Source: Glycomyces paridis (lineage in GTDB: Bacteria > Actinomycetota > Actinomycetes > Mycobacteriales > Micromonosporaceae). Taken from it: 64,000 bases of DNA. The notes under the pieces were generated by a model. The model was not told where the DNA came from. It searched no databases and was given only the letters and a program-made list of their open reading frames with translations. A program made the translations under genes and the position numbers. The stretch spans positions 1 to 64,000 of the forward strand of contig NZ_STGX01000024.1 of the NCBI RefSeq assembly GCF_004912155.1, read 5' to 3'. Positions 43,524 to 52,841 of this stretch are shown here, one piece after another (positions within the stretch are counted from its first letter, which is position 1; every line of letters begins with the position of its first letter).

Positions 43524-43747
43524 ACCGCTGGGACATTGCTCACCCGCGCGCGGGCACGCCCTCGGACGTACCGCGCGCGGCGCCCCTCCCCTATGCCCGG
43601 TCGCTCGGTCGACCTGGGAGTACCACTGAAAACGCAGTAGGCGGTCACGCACCGCCACGCCGCTTCCGCAACGCCCCTCCGCACTGGCGGCCGTTCGCGG
43701 AGCTATGCTGCGTTCGCTACCTGGAAAACGAATCTGGAGGCCCACAG

Positions 43748-45424
43748 GTGACCACGGTTGAGCCCAAGCTGGAGCCAACGCCTGTCGTCGCGCGGCCGTG
43801 GCCGGTGCGCCGCGAGCCGAACGGCTCCTGGCTCGCCCGCACACTCCGAACGACCGACGCCAAGCAGATCGGCCTGCTCTATTTCGTCACGTCGTTCGCG
43901 TTCTTCGCCATCGGCGGCGTGCTCGCGCTGCTGATCCGCGCGGAGCTGTTCCAGCCGGGACTCCAGATCGTGTCCTCCGAGCAGTTCAACCAGCTGTTCA
44001 CGATGCACGGCACCATCATGCTGCTCATGTTCGCGACCCCGATCGTGTTCGCGTTCGGCAACTACCTGGTGCCGCTCCAGATCGGCGCGCCCGACGTGGC
44101 GTTCCCGCGATTGAACGCGTTCGCCTACTGGCTGTACCTGCTCGGCTCGCTCCTGGCGGTCTCGGGCTTCATCACCCCCGGCGGCGCGGCGTCCTTCGGC
44201 TGGTTCGCCTACCAGCCCCTGTCGAACGCGGTGAACTCCCCGGGGATCGGCGCGGACATGTGGTTCGTGGGCCTGACCATCTCGGGTCTGGGCACCATCC
44301 TCGGCGCGGTCAACATGATCACCACGATCGTGACGATGCGCGCCCCGGGCATGCTCATGTTCCGGATGCCGATCTTCACCTGGAACATCCTCATCACGAG
44401 CCTCCTGGTGATCCTGGTCTTCCCGATCCTGGCCGCGGCGCTCCTCGCCGTCATGGCCGACCGCCAGTTGGGCGCGCACGTCTTCGACTCCGAGACCGGC
44501 GGCGCGATCCTGTGGCAGCACCTGTTCTGGTTCTTCGGGCACCCCGAGGTGTACATCGTGGCGCTGCCGTTCTTCGGCATCGTCTCCGAGATCTTCCCGG
44601 TCTTCAGCCGCAAGCCGATCTTCGGCTACAAGACCCTGGTCGCCGCGACGCTGGCGATCGCGGGCCTGTCGATGGCGGTGTGGGCCCACCACATGTACGC
44701 CACCGGTTCGGTCATGCTGCCGTTCTTCTCGCTCATGACCTTCCTCATCGCGGTCCCCACGGGCGTCAAGTTCTTCAACTGGATCGGCACCATGTGGAAG
44801 GGGCAGTTGACCTTCGAGACGCCGATGCTGTTCAGCATCGGCTTCCTGGTGACGTTCCTCCTCGGCGGCCTCTCGGGCGTACTGCTCGCGAGCCCCCCGG
44901 TCGACTTCCACGTCTCGGACTCCTACTTCGTGGTGGCGCACTTCCACTACGTCCTGTTCGGCACCATCGTGTTCGCCGTCTACGCGGGCGTGTACTTCTG
45001 GTTCCCGAAGGTCTCGGGCCGCATGTACGACGAGCGGCTGGGCAAGGTGCACTTCTGGCTGACGTTCATCGGCTTCCACACCACGTTCCTCGTCCAGCAC
45101 TGGCTCGGCGCGGAGGGCATGCCCCGCCGCTACGCCGACTACCTGAAGACCGACGACTTCACGACGCTGAACATGATCTCGACGATCGGCGCGTTCGTGC
45201 TGGGCCTGTCGACGCTGCCGTTCATCTGGAACCTGTTCAAGTCCTGGAAGGCCGGGCGCGTGGTCGAGACGAACGACCCGTGGGGCTACGGCGGCTCGCT
45301 CGAATGGGCGACCAGTTGCCCGCCGCCGCTGCGCAACTTCGACCGCCTCCCGCGCATCCGCTCCGAGCGCCCCGTCTTCGACGAGAAGTGGGGCCATCTG
45401 GTGAAGGAAGTCAAGGGTCACTGA
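43748..45424 (+). CDS. ctaD: aa3-type cytochrome c oxidase subunit I
   Basis: Catalytic subunit of respiratory complex IV: reduces oxygen to water and pumps protons. The 558-residue protein has about 12 membrane helices. Haem a ligands are His87 (FTMHGTIM) and His400. CuB ligands are His265, His314 and His315 (WAHHMYATG), His265 lies in HPEVY with the cross-linked Tyr269, and the haem a3 ligand is His398 (VVAHFHYV). All are present. GTG 43748 has GGAGG 8 nt upstream. Subunits II and III are not adjacent, which is usual in actinomycetes for ctaD. A terminator follows. Confidence 0.97.
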   Translation: MTTVEPKLEPTPVVARPWPVRREPNGSWLARTLRTTDAKQIGLLYFVTSFAFFAIGGVLALLIRAELFQPGLQIVSSEQFNQLFTMHGTIMLLMFATPIVFAFGNYLVPLQIGAPDVAFPRLNAFAYWLYLLGSLLAVSGFITPGGAASFGWFAYQPLSNAVNSPGIGADMWFVGLTISGLGTILGAVNMITTIVTMRAPGMLMFRMPIFTWNILITSLLVILVFPILAAALLAVMADRQLGAHVFDSETGGAILWQHLFWFFGHPEVYIVALPFFGIVSEIFPVFSRKPIFGYKTLVAATLAIAGLSMAVWAHHMYATGSVMLPFFSLMTFLIAVPTGVKFFNWIGTMWKGQLTFETPMLFSIGFLVTFLLGGLSGVLLASPPVDFHVSDSYFVVAHFHYVLFGTIVFAVYAGVYFWFPKVSGRMYDERLGKVHFWLTFIGFHTTFLVQHWLGAEGMPRRYADYLKTDDFTTLNMISTIGAFVLGLSTLPFIWNLFKSWKAGRVVETNDPWGYGGSLEWATSCPPPLRNFDRLPRIRSERPVFDEKWGHLVKEVKGH

Positions 45425-45439
45425 CCCCGCTGCGACATG

Positions 45440-45471
45440 AACGGCCCGGGAGGGGAGCCTCCCGGGCCGTT
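45440..45471 (+). terminator. Terminator of ctaD
   Basis: A 14-bp perfect stem aacggcccgggagg/cctcccgggccgtt with a ggga loop lies 15 nt after the stop. Confidence 0.85.
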
Positions 45472-45565
45472 TCCCTGTCCGCCGCGGGCGGTTCGGGCCC
45501 CTTCGACCGGGTCGCGGCCTCCCCGCGGCTTGAAGCGGTGCGCGAATGCCAATAGGATCGGAGAC

Positions 45566-46120
45566 ATGAGCCGGGCATTGATCGTGGTGGACGTCCAGAA
45601 CGACTTCTGTGAGGGCGGGTCGCTGCCCGTCGCGGGCGGCGCGGCCGTGGCCGCGGCGGTCACCTCGCTCATCGGCGCCGAACCCGAACGCTGGGACCAC
45701 GTGGTCGCGACCCGCGACTGGCACATCGACCCCGGCCCGCACTTCTCGGCCGAACCGGACTTCCGCGACTCCTGGCCCCCGCACTGCGTGGTCGGCACGC
45801 CCGGCGCGGGCTTCCACCCCGACTTCGACCACTCGCTGGCCGAGGCCGTCTTCGACAAGGGCGCCTACGAGGCCGCGTACTCGGGTTTCGAGGGCTCGGC
45901 GGGCGAGACGGGCCTGCACGCGTGGCTGCGCGAGCACGGCGTCGACGCGGTCGACGTCGTCGGCATCGCCACCGACCACTGCGTGCGGGCCACGGCGCTC
46001 GACGCGGTCGCCGAGGGCTACGCGACGACGGTGCTGCTCGACTACACTGCGGCCGTCGCCGAGGAGACCCGCGCGGCGACCCTGGAGGAGTTCAAGGAGG
46101 CCGGCGTGACGGTCGCCTAG
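45566..46120 (+). CDS. pncA: Nicotinamidase / isochorismatase-family hydrolase
   Basis: Deamidates nicotinamide to nicotinate for NAD salvage. The 184-residue protein has the catalytic triad Asp9 (VVDVQNDF), Lys98 (FDKGAYEAAYSGF) and Cys139 (ATDHCVRAT). It also has the metal site Asp51, His53, His59 and His73 in the same spacing as mycobacterial PncA. All active-site residues are present. TAGGAT (45553-45558) ends 7 nt before ATG 45566 and there is no well-spaced ribosome binding site, so the mRNA is probably leaderless. The frame is open upstream into the ctaD terminator, which rules out the longer form. Confidence 0.95.
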   Translation: MSRALIVVDVQNDFCEGGSLPVAGGAAVAAAVTSLIGAEPERWDHVVATRDWHIDPGPHFSAEPDFRDSWPPHCVVGTPGAGFHPDFDHSLAEAVFDKGAYEAAYSGFEGSAGETGLHAWLREHGVDAVDVVGIATDHCVRATALDAVAEGYATTVLLDYTAAVAEETRAATLEEFKEAGVTVA

Positions 46121-46127
46121 ACACGTC

Positions 46128-46166
46128 GAAGCGCCCCCCGGAAGCACGGCTTCCGGGGGGCGCTTC
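46128..46166. terminator. Bidirectional terminator
   Basis: An 18-bp perfect stem gaagcgccccccggaagc and its complement with a 3-nt loop lies between convergent stops at 46120 and 46177. Confidence 0.85.
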
Positions 46167-46176
46167 GCGTTCAGGT

Positions 46177-47004
46177 TCAGGCCTCGGTGACGCTGTAGAT
46201 GACGATGTGCTCGGACCCGGGCTCCAGGGTCTCGCCCTCGTCGTCGAGCACCACCGACGCGCACTCCCCGACCTCGCGGTAGACGTCCTCGACACCCGAC
46301 GCGGTGCAGTCGACGATCACGTACGGCGCGGAGGTCTCGTCGCCTTCGTTGCGGATGGTGACCGCGACCTCCCAGCCGCCCTCGATCGCGGTGACGTCGG
46401 TGTACACCGTCAGGTCGCCCACGACGGACTCGACGGTGTCGTGGACCGGCCCGTCCCCCGGCGTCGGCTCCTCGCCGTCCGGCGTGGGCTGCTCCTCGCA
46501 CGGCGTCCCCTCCTCCCCGGGGGTGGGCGTCTCGCCGGAAGGCGTCGCCTCCTCGGTGGGCTGTTCACCGCTGTCGGTGGGCTGCTCGCCGCCCGGAGTG
46601 GAGTCGCCTCCGTCGTCCGTGGGTTGCTCGCCATCGTCGGTGGGCTGCTCGCCGCCCGGAGTGGAGTCGCCTCCGTCGTCCGTGGGCTGTTCGCCGCTGT
46701 CGGTCGGCTGCTCGCCGCCGGTCGGGACCTGGCCGTGGACCGGGTCCTCGGTGCAGCCGCCGGAGGCCCCGGCGGCGGCGGTCTCCAGGGCGGGGTCACC
46801 CTGGGCGCCGGCCTGCTGGAGGGCCCATCCCGCGGGGACGGCCAGGGCCGCCATGGCGATGCCCGCGACCGCGGCCTGGGCGCCGCGGCGGCGGCGCAGG
46901 CGCACCCGCAGCTGCCCGGAGGTGGGCGGCTCGGTCTCGGCGACGGTGCGCTCCTCGTAGCGGTCGAACATGGCGTGCAGGGGGTCTCGTCGCGGGGTGG
47001 TCAT
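46177..47004 (-). CDS. Membrane protein coupled to ECF sigma factor, probable anti-sigma partner
   Basis: The 275-residue product starts at ATG 47004, overlapping the sigma stop by 4 nt. The first about 40 residues are cytosolic and basic, then one membrane helix (about 44-62), a repetitive acidic stalk of GEQPTDDGGDSTPG units (about 90-180) and a folded exported domain with two cysteines (VDCTASG and GECASVV). ECF sigma factors are commonly held by a membrane partner encoded next to them, and the coupling supports that role, but no known anti-sigma (ZAS) motif is visible. Confidence 0.65.
   Translation of the reverse strand: MTTPRRDPLHAMFDRYEERTVAETEPPTSGQLRVRLRRRRGAQAAVAGIAMAALAVPAGWALQQAGAQGDPALETAAAGASGGCTEDPVHGQVPTGGEQPTDSGEQPTDDGGDSTPGGEQPTDDGEQPTDDGGDSTPGGEQPTDSGEQPTEEATPSGETPTPGEEGTPCEEQPTPDGEEPTPGDGPVHDTVESVVGDLTVYTDVTAIEGGWEVAVTIRNEGDETSAPYVIVDCTASGVEDVYREVGECASVVLDDEGETLEPGSEHIVIYSVTEA
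46550..46730 (-). repeat. 63-bp tandem repeat in the anti-sigma-like gene
   Basis: The 21-residue unit GEQPTDDGGDSTPG-GEQPTDD occurs twice almost identically at DNA level (period 63 bp, for example starts at 46581 and 46644), with degenerate copies on both sides. It forms the extracellular stalk and probably varies in number between strains. Confidence 0.8.
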
Positions 47005-47549
47005 CGCTGCTCCTCGTATTCCTCGATGCGGAGGCGCTCGGCGAGCGCCGCCTTTCCTCTGGTGAGCCAGGAGCGGACGGTCGACTCGGCCACGCCCTCC
47101 TGCTCGGCGATCGCGGCGGTCGTCATCCCCGCCATGTAGCGCAGGATCACCGCCTTGCGATGGCGAACGTTCAACTGCGCTAGCGCGTACTCCAAGTCGA
47201 TCCGATCGGGCTGCGGCCCTTCGGCACTCGCCTGCCGCTGCGTGCGCAGCAGCCGCCGCAGCACCGCGCCCCGGCGCAGCTTCGAGGTCGCCAGGTTCCA
47301 GGCGACCCGTCGCACCCACGTGGCGGGGTTGTCGTAGGCGCTGATGGTCTTCCAACGCGCCAGCGCCCGCGTGAACGCCTCCGCGACCAGGTCCTCCGCC
47401 TCGGCGAGGTCCCCCACGTACGCGCGGATCTGCGCGGTGATCTGCCCGACGTTCGCGGCGTAGAACCCGTCGAAGTCGGCCCCGGCCGCGGAGGACACGG
47501 CCGAAAAGTGAGACACAGTGGACTGTCGGTCCATCGGTCTGGCGGTCAT
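47001..47549 (-). CDS. ECF-type RNA polymerase sigma factor (SigE-like family)
   Basis: A 182-residue sigma factor. ATG 47549 has AGGA 7 nt upstream; an earlier in-frame ATG lacks one. Region 2 spans FYAANVGQITAQ to EAFTRALARW, with the -10-contacting NPATWVRRVAWNLATSKLRR. Region 4 is RHRKAVILRYMAGMTTAAIA to GVAESTVRSWLTRGKAAL, a helix-turn-helix for the -35 box. It is coupled to the membrane partner downstream. A very similar module lies immediately upstream (47726-49431). Confidence 0.93.
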   Translation of the reverse strand: MTARPMDRQSTVSHFSAVSSAAGADFDGFYAANVGQITAQIRAYVGDLAEAEDLVAEAFTRALARWKTISAYDNPATWVRRVAWNLATSKLRRGAVLRRLLRTQRQASAEGPQPDRIDLEYALAQLNVRHRKAVILRYMAGMTTAAIAEQEGVAESTVRSWLTRGKAALAERLRIEEYEEQR

Positions 47550-47682
47550 CCGGTTCCTTTCCTCACGGGATCGGCACCCAGTCCGTCCGATCGCACCCCC
47601 CACACGAACGCCGCCGCGAAAATGACGCACCGCCGAACAGGATTTTTCAACGCGTCCCGATCATCCCCCGGGCGACACGGAA

Positions 47683-47711
47683 GGCCCCGGACGGCAGTGC
47701 CGTCCGGGGCC
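47683..47711 (-). terminator. Terminator of the upstream sigma/partner module
   Basis: A stem ggccccggacggca paired with tgccgtccggggcc lies 15 nt after the stop at 47726 on the minus strand and separates the two sigma modules. Confidence 0.75.
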
Positions 47712-47725
47712 CGCAGGGATCGCCG

Positions 47726-48850
47726 CTACAACAGGCCCCTCAGTTCCGCGATCATGGAGTGCTTGTTATAGCTGCCGTACAGGCCGTGTACCAGGCCGCT
47801 GTCGACCTCGACGGGTGCGACCGCCATCGCGAAGAGGGTCACCCCGTAGTGGAGCTCCATCGGTTCGTCCACGACCAACGTCCATGAGGAAGTCCACGCT
47901 TCGCCCGGCTCCAGCGGACCGACCTCCAGCAGCACCGGGTCGTCACCGCACTCCGGCAGTTCCACTCCGTCGAGCCACATCTGCTGGTTGCCGCAGAGCA
48001 GCAGCTCGGTCGCGGCCGTGGCCTGCTCGCCGGTGTTCTCCACCTCGGCGGTCACCGCCCAGGTGCCGTCAGGGTCCTCCACTCGATGGAAGCCGAACGA
48101 CAGATCAGCCGGCGGCGCCTCAGGGACTTCGAGCTCCACCCGCGGCTCGGCGTCGAAGGGCCGGAGCCGCACGAACCGGGTCAGATCCTGGTCCTCCGAG
48201 TACTCGGAGAGCGGCGGCTCCATGAGCACCACCACACCGTAGGCGGGATCCACCGCGATGTTCGCTAGGGCCGCACCGGCCTCGACGGAGGTCAGCAGCC
48301 GATCGGCGACCGCCCAGCCGCCGGCGCCGTCCGGCTCGATCACCAAGACCTGACTCGCCTCGGGACCGTCACTCCAGCATCGGACCAACGCCACCGCCGA
48401 TGCCGGACCGCCCTCCTCCAGCGGCGCATGGATCACCTTGACCAGCGTCGGCCCATCGGGCGGGAACTCGCCCGCCTCCTCGTACGGGACAATGCCGGGA
48501 TTGCCGTCGGCTCCACCCGCCAGTGTCACCGGACCCTCGCCCCGACACGTCCCGTGTCCCTCCGCATAGAAGCTGGGCAAGTCGATCGAAGCGTCGACCA
48601 GATCCCCGTAGGTGGCCAGCGGCGCCGGGTCGGCGGGCGGTGGCTCCTCCCCCGCGAAGGGCTGGAGCAGCCACACGGCGGGCGCGGCGACGAGGACCGC
48701 CGTCGCCGCGGCGGCCGCGCCGCGAAGGGCACGGCGGCGGCGCACCCGGCGGCGCAGCATCGCGGTGGCGGGCGGGTCGGCCATGACGGCGGCCGCGTCG
48801 GCGAGGTCGGCGAACGCCTGGTCGAGGCGATGGTGCTCGGGCGTGCTCAT
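47726..48850 (-). CDS. Membrane protein coupled to second ECF sigma factor
   Basis: A 374-residue protein. ATG 48850 overlaps the sigma stop (TGATG), though GTG 48853 is also possible. The cytosolic part has LDQAFADLADAAAVM, an arginine-rich strip, a membrane helix (about 44-67) and an exported domain of about 300 residues with four cysteines (GTCRGEG, VRCWSD, LLCGNQQ, PECGDD). It has the same architecture and gene order as the other module but no repeat stalk. It is probably the membrane regulator of the sigma factor, an inference from coupling. Confidence 0.65.
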   Translation of the reverse strand: MSTPEHHRLDQAFADLADAAAVMADPPATAMLRRRVRRRRALRGAAAAATAVLVAAPAVWLLQPFAGEEPPPADPAPLATYGDLVDASIDLPSFYAEGHGTCRGEGPVTLAGGADGNPGIVPYEEAGEFPPDGPTLVKVIHAPLEEGGPASAVALVRCWSDGPEASQVLVIEPDGAGGWAVADRLLTSVEAGAALANIAVDPAYGVVVLMEPPLSEYSEDQDLTRFVRLRPFDAEPRVELEVPEAPPADLSFGFHRVEDPDGTWAVTAEVENTGEQATAATELLLCGNQQMWLDGVELPECGDDPVLLEVGPLEPGEAWTSSWTLVVDEPMELHYGVTLFAMAVAPVEVDSGLVHGLYGSYNKHSMIAELRGLL

Positions 48851-49431
48851 CACAGGTCCCTCTCGAAGTCGAAGTGGAGGCGCTCGGCCACGGCCTTCTT
48901 GCCCCGGGTGAGCCAGGAGCGGACGGTCGCCTCGGCGACCCCCTCCTGGGCGGCGATCTCGGCGGCCGTCATCTGCGCCATGTAGCGCAGGATCAAGGCC
49001 TTGCGGTGCCGGTCGCCGATCCCTGCGAGCGCCTTGACCAGGTCGACCCGGTCGCCGTCAGGCCCCTCGGCGGCCGGAACCTCCCGTTGGCGCCGCAGGA
49101 AGCGCTGCGCGACGGTACGCCTGCGCAGGTGGCTCGTGGCGAGGTTCCAGGCGACGTGGCGGACCCAGGCGACCGGGTGCTCGTACCCCCGGACCTGCTT
49201 CCAGCGGGCCAGCGCACGGCAGAAGGCCTCGGCCACGAGGTCCTCCGCCTCGGCGAAGTCGCCCGTATAGGCGTAGACCTGGCCGGTGAGGGCCCGGACG
49301 TTCGCGGCGTAGAACTCGTCGAAGTCGGCGTGGCGGTCGGTTCGGGGGGATCCGCCCGCCGTCGCAGCGGGCGGATCGGCATCGCAAAGGCGCGCCAAGC
49401 GGACTCCTCGGGTAGGGGTCGGATGTGCCAT
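48850..49431 (-). CDS. ECF-type RNA polymerase sigma factor (SigE-like family), second copy
   Basis: 193 residues, clearly paralogous to the sigma at 47001-47549: EAEDLVAEAFCRALARWKQV in region 2, AWVRHVAWNLATSHLRRR, and DRHRKALILRYMAQMTAAEI with GVAEATVRSWLTRGKKAV in region 4. No good ribosome binding site precedes ATG 49431; the mRNA may be leaderless. It is followed directly by its membrane partner. The two modules appear to derive from a tandem duplication. Confidence 0.92.
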   Translation of the reverse strand: MAHPTPTRGVRLARLCDADPPAATAGGSPRTDRHADFDEFYAANVRALTGQVYAYTGDFAEAEDLVAEAFCRALARWKQVRGYEHPVAWVRHVAWNLATSHLRRRTVAQRFLRRQREVPAAEGPDGDRVDLVKALAGIGDRHRKALILRYMAQMTAAEIAAQEGVAEATVRSWLTRGKKAVAERLHFDFERDL

Positions 49432-49495
49432 ACCCGCTTACACGCGGCGGCCGCCCGAGCTGACGCAGCCCGATGCGCAGGAATCCGCGGCGGCG

Positions 49496-50263
49496 CTACT
49501 TGCCGTAGCGGCGGTCGCGGGTGGCGAAGGAGCGGACGGCGCGGAGGAAGTCGACGCGGCGGAAGTCGGGCCAGTTGGAGTCGCAGAAGTAGAACTCGGA
49601 GTAGGCCGACTGCCACAGCAGGAACCCGGAGATGCGCTGCTCGCCGGAAGTGCGGATGACCAGGTCGGGGTCGGGCTGGCCGGTCATGTAGAGGTGGCGG
49701 GCGATGGAGTCGGCGTCGAGGGCGTCGGCGGCCTCCTCCAGGCTGGCGCCGGCGGCGGCCTGCTCGTGCATGAAGGAGCGCACGGCGTCGGCGATCTCGC
49801 GCTGGCCGCCGTAGCAGACGGCGAGGTTGACCTGCATGCCGAGTTTGTCGGCGGTGCGCTGCTGGGCGCGTTTGAGGGCGGCCTGGTGCTCCTCGGGGAG
49901 GAGGTCGAGGGCGCCGACCATGCGCAGCTGCCAGGGCTGGTCGTCGTCGGCGAGCTCGCCGGCGAGCTCGTCGATGATGTCGAGGAGGGGGTCGAGCTGG
50001 TCTTTGGGGCGGGTGAGGTTCTCGGTGGAGAGGAGCCAGATGGTGACGTGCTCGACGCCGAGCTCGTCGCACCAGCCGAGGAACCGCTCGATGTGCCGGG
50101 CGCCGGCGCGGTGGCCGTCGTTGGGGTCGGTGAGCCCCATGTCGCGGGCCCAGCGCCGGTTGCCGTCGACCATGACGCCGATGTGCCTGGGCAGGGGCTG
50201 GCCGGTCAGCTCGCGTGCGAGCCGACGCTCGTAGATCCGGTAAAGCAGGTTCGAGATCGCCAC
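49496..50263 (-). CDS. Short-chain Z-isoprenyl diphosphate synthase (UppS family)
   Basis: Cis-prenyl transferase that condenses isopentenyl diphosphate. The 255-residue protein has the family motifs HIGVMVDGNRRWAR (catalytic Asp33), GHRAGA, LLSTENLTRPKDQL, RTSGEQRISGFLLWQSAYSE and FYFCDSNWPDF. The size and the short N-terminus resemble the mycobacterial Z-farnesyl diphosphate synthase rather than the longer decaprenyl enzyme, but chain length cannot be settled here. GTG 50263 follows TACAAT by 8 nt, indicating a leaderless mRNA. Confidence 0.92.
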   Translation of the reverse strand: MAISNLLYRIYERRLARELTGQPLPRHIGVMVDGNRRWARDMGLTDPNDGHRAGARHIERFLGWCDELGVEHVTIWLLSTENLTRPKDQLDPLLDIIDELAGELADDDQPWQLRMVGALDLLPEEHQAALKRAQQRTADKLGMQVNLAVCYGGQREIADAVRSFMHEQAAAGASLEEAADALDADSIARHLYMTGQPDPDLVIRTSGEQRISGFLLWQSAYSEFYFCDSNWPDFRRVDFLRAVRSFATRDRRYGK

Positions 50264-50271
50264 AACCGGCA

Positions 50272-50277
50272 ATTGTA
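50272..50277 (-). promoter_or_regulatory. -10 box TACAAT of the prenyl transferase gene
   Basis: TACAAT reads 50277 to 50272 on the minus strand, 8 nt before GTG 50263. There is no ribosome binding site, so transcription and translation probably start together. Confidence 0.6.
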
Positions 50278-50330
50278 GGCTCCCCGCGTTCGGGGCTCGC
50301 AGGCTTCGCCCGGTGGCGGCCCGCGCACGG

Positions 50331-50361
50331 CGGGGCCGGGGCGTCCGCCGCCCCGGCCCCG
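50331..50361. terminator. Hairpin downstream of pckG
   Basis: A 13-bp perfect stem cggggccggggcg/cgccccggccccg with a tccgc loop lies 37 nt after the pckG stop. It has a T-rich flank only on the plus-strand side, so on the minus strand it would be a U-less terminator. Confidence 0.65.
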
Positions 50362-50397
50362 ATTTGTTGTGATTCGCGTTCTCGTTGCGCCCCTGGG

Positions 50398-52227
50398 CTA
50401 CCGGACGTCGAGGCGCTGTTTGAGCGCGTCGAGTTCGCTCCAGAGCGTCGCCGGGAGCTTGTCGCCGAAGCGCGCGAACCAGGCCTCGACGAGCGGGACC
50501 TCGGCGGCCCACTCCTCGTGGTCGACCAGGAGGGCGGCCTTGAGGTCGGCCTCGTCCAGGTCGAGCCCGTCGACGTCGAGGGACTCCGGGGTCGGGCAGT
50601 ACCCGATCGGGGTCTCGACGGCCTCGGCGCGACCTTCGAGCCGCTCGACCACCCACTTGAGGACCCGGGAGTTCTCGCCGAACCCCGGCCACAGGAACCG
50701 GCCGTCCTCGCCGCGGCGGAACCAGTTGACGTAGAACACCTGCGGCATGAGCGCCTCGTCAGTGGCGGCCTTGCCCATCTCGATCCAGTGGCCGAAGTAG
50801 TCGGCGGCGTTGTAGCCGATGAACGGCAGCATCGCCATCGGGTCGCGGCGGACCACGCCGACCCGGCCGACCGCGGCCGCGGTCGTCTCCGAGGACAGCG
50901 TCGCGCCCATGTACACCCCGTGCACCCAGTCGCGCGCCTGCGTCACCAGCGGGATCGTCGTGGCGCGGCGCCCGCCGAACAGGATCGCGTCGATCGGGAC
51001 GCCCCGCGGGTCGTCGTACTCGTCGGCGAGCACCGGGCACTGCTTGACCGGCGTGCAGAACCGGCTGTTCGGGTGGCTGGAGGGCTCCTCGGACTGCGGG
51101 GTCCAGTCGCGGCCCTTCCAGTCGGTCGCGTGCGCCGGCGGCTCGCCCATGCCCTCCCACCACACGTCGCCCTCGTCGGTGAGCGCCACGTTCGTGAACA
51201 GCGTGTGGCCCTTCTCGATGGTGCGCATCGCGTTCGGGTTCGTCTTGTAGTCGGTGCCCGGCGCGACCCCGAAGAAGCCGAACTCGGGGTTGGAGGCCCA
51301 CAGGCGCCCGTCCTCGCCGAACCGCAGCCAGGCGATGTCGTCGCCGAGCGTCTCCACCTTCCACCCCGGGATCGTCGGCTCCAGCATCGCGAGGTTGGTC
51401 TTGCCGCACGCCGAAGGGAACGCCCCCGTCACGTGGTAGACCTTCCCCTCGGGACTGGTCATGCGCAGGATGAGCATGTGCTCGGCCAGCCAGCCCTCGT
51501 CGCGGCCCATCGCCGAGCCGATCCGCAGCGCGTAGCACTTCTTGCCCAGCAGCGAGTTCCCGCCGTAACCCGAACCGTACGACCAGATCTCGCGCGACTC
51601 GGGGAAGTGCGAGATGTACTTCGTCTCGTTGCACGGCCACGGCACGTCCGTCTGGCCCGCCTCCAGCGGCGCGCCCACCGAGTGCAGGCACGGCACGAAC
51701 TCGGCGTCCTCGCCCATCCGCTCCAGGACCTCGGCGCCCATACGGGTCATGATGTGCATCGACGCCGCGACGTACGCCGAGTCGGTCAGCTCCACGCCGA
51801 ACATCGGCTGCTCGGCGTCGAGCGAACCCATGCAGAAGGGGACGACGTACATCGTGCGCCCGCGCATCGAACCGCGGTACAGCCCGGTCATGGTCTCGCG
51901 CATGTAGTCCGGCGCGGTCCAGTTGTTCGTGGGCCCGGCGTCCTCGGGGTCGGCCGAGCAGATGAAGGTGCGCTCCTCGACCCGCGCGACGTCGTCGGGG
52001 TCGGTCCGCGCCAGGAACGAGTCGGGCTTCGCCGGGACGGGCACGAGCGAGCCGAACGCGACGAGCTCCGAGGTCAGGCGCTCCCATTCGGCCCTGGTGC
52101 CGTCGCACCACACGATCTGGTCGGGGTCGGTCAGTTCGGCGACCTCGCCGACCCACGCGACCAGCCGGGCGTGGCGGGTCGGAGGATCGGTCAGTCCGGT
52201 CGCGGGTTCGGCTGCTTCGGTGCTCAC
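50398..52227 (-). CDS. pckG: Phosphoenolpyruvate carboxykinase (GTP)
   Basis: Converts oxaloacetate and GTP to phosphoenolpyruvate, CO2 and GDP, the entry to gluconeogenesis. 609 residues is the normal size. The kinase loop [12 protein letters not shown] (270-281) contains the hyper-reactive Cys274 and Lys276. The substrate segments [15 protein letters not shown] and [12 protein letters not shown] and the guanine-binding aromatic region ([19 protein letters not shown]) are present. GTG 52227 has GGAG 6 nt upstream. It is monocistronic with a long AT-richer upstream region. Confidence 0.98.
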   Translation of the reverse strand: MSTEAAEPATGLTDPPTRHARLVAWVGEVAELTDPDQIVWCDGTRAEWERLTSELVAFGSLVPVPAKPDSFLARTDPDDVARVEERTFICSADPEDAGPTNNWTAPDYMRETMTGLYRGSMRGRTMYVVPFCMGSLDAEQPMFGVELTDSAYVAASMHIMTRMGAEVLERMGEDAEFVPCLHSVGAPLEAGQTDVPWPCNETKYISHFPESREIWSYGSGYGGNSLLGKKCYALRIGSAMGRDEGWLAEHMLILRMTSPEGKVYHVTGAFPSACGKTNLAMLEPTIPGWKVETLGDDIAWLRFGEDGRLWASNPEFGFFGVAPGTDYKTNPNAMRTIEKGHTLFTNVALTDEGDVWWEGMGEPPAHATDWKGRDWTPQSEEPSSHPNSRFCTPVKQCPVLADEYDDPRGVPIDAILFGGRRATTIPLVTQARDWVHGVYMGATLSSETTAAAVGRVGVVRRDPMAMLPFIGYNAADYFGHWIEMGKAATDEALMPQVFYVNWFRRGEDGRFLWPGFGENSRVLKWVVERLEGRAEAVETPIGYCPTPESLDVDGLDLDEADLKAALLVDHEEWAAEVPLVEAWFARFGDKLPATLWSELDALKQRLDVR

Positions 52228-52666
52228 GGTGGCTCCTTCGGTGCTCTGCGGTCTGAGTGCGCCGCCGCCGGGCGGCGCAAGGCACTGTCGCGGGCGCTCC
52301 GGCCGGGGCCGGTCCTTCGGACGCTACGGGAACTCCGGCGAACGCGCAGGGACTCGTGCTCGATTGGTCCCGCGCTGATCAGGGCCTCCACCAGAGGATT
52401 CCCACAAGTTGCGCATTCAAGCTCGCAACGAGCACAAATACCTGTCGTTTCTGCTTTACCGCTCAGTATCGATCACCGTCGACTGAATTTGACGGATACT
52501 CGCAACTAATGCGATCGGTTTCGATCATGGAACGAGCGCGTTAGATCGCGATCACGACCCGATGACGCCCGCACGGCACGCCCATTTGCCCCGAATCACC
52601 GCACGGCGGTCCCCCGTGCGCGAAGATGCACAACAGGAACAGAGTGTCGAACCGTTGGAGCAGTCC
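52228..52666. other. Regulatory region between pckG and a small membrane protein gene
   Basis: No gene is supported in 439 bp. The stretch 52400-52560 is the most AT-rich of this part. It contains several cgatc half-sites, including gatcgcgatc (52543-52552) and cgatcggtttcgatc, and GATACT/TATCC boxes. These look like binding sites for a regulator of pckG, but no family can be named. Confidence 0.35.
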
Positions 52667-52783
52667 ATGGCGCACCGTGAACCCCAGTCGCACCCCAGCC
52701 GGGCCAAGACGCTGACCGTCGGCGTGGCGCTCCCGGTGCTGGCGCTCGCCGCGCTCGCGGCCCTCTACCTCCTGCTGCGCTGA
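52667..52783 (+). CDS. 38-residue single-pass membrane protein
   Basis: ATG 52667 has GGAG 6 nt upstream. The product is a basic head (AHREPQSHPSRAK) followed by a membrane helix (TVGVALPVLALAALAALYLL) ending in Arg. A very strong terminator begins 4 nt after the stop, which supports a real short gene. The function is unknown. The longer in-frame start at 52562 has no binding site. Confidence 0.6.
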   Translation: MAHREPQSHPSRAKTLTVGVALPVLALAALAALYLLLR

Positions 52784-52787
52784 ACAC

Positions 52788-52826
52788 GCGAGCGGCGGAG
52801 GCGCCTGAGGCGCCTCCGCCGCTCGC
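52788..52826 (+). terminator. Strong terminator
   Basis: An 18-bp perfect stem gcgagcggcggaggcgcc and its complement with a 3-nt loop. Confidence 0.85.
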
Positions 52827-52841
52827 GGATCGTCGTATGCG

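Noticed and set aside
43703-46501. 932-codon minus-strand frame opposite ctaD and pncA
   Set aside because: It spans two well-identified plus-strand genes and a terminator, and its Arg/His/Asp-rich sequence is typical of antisense frames.
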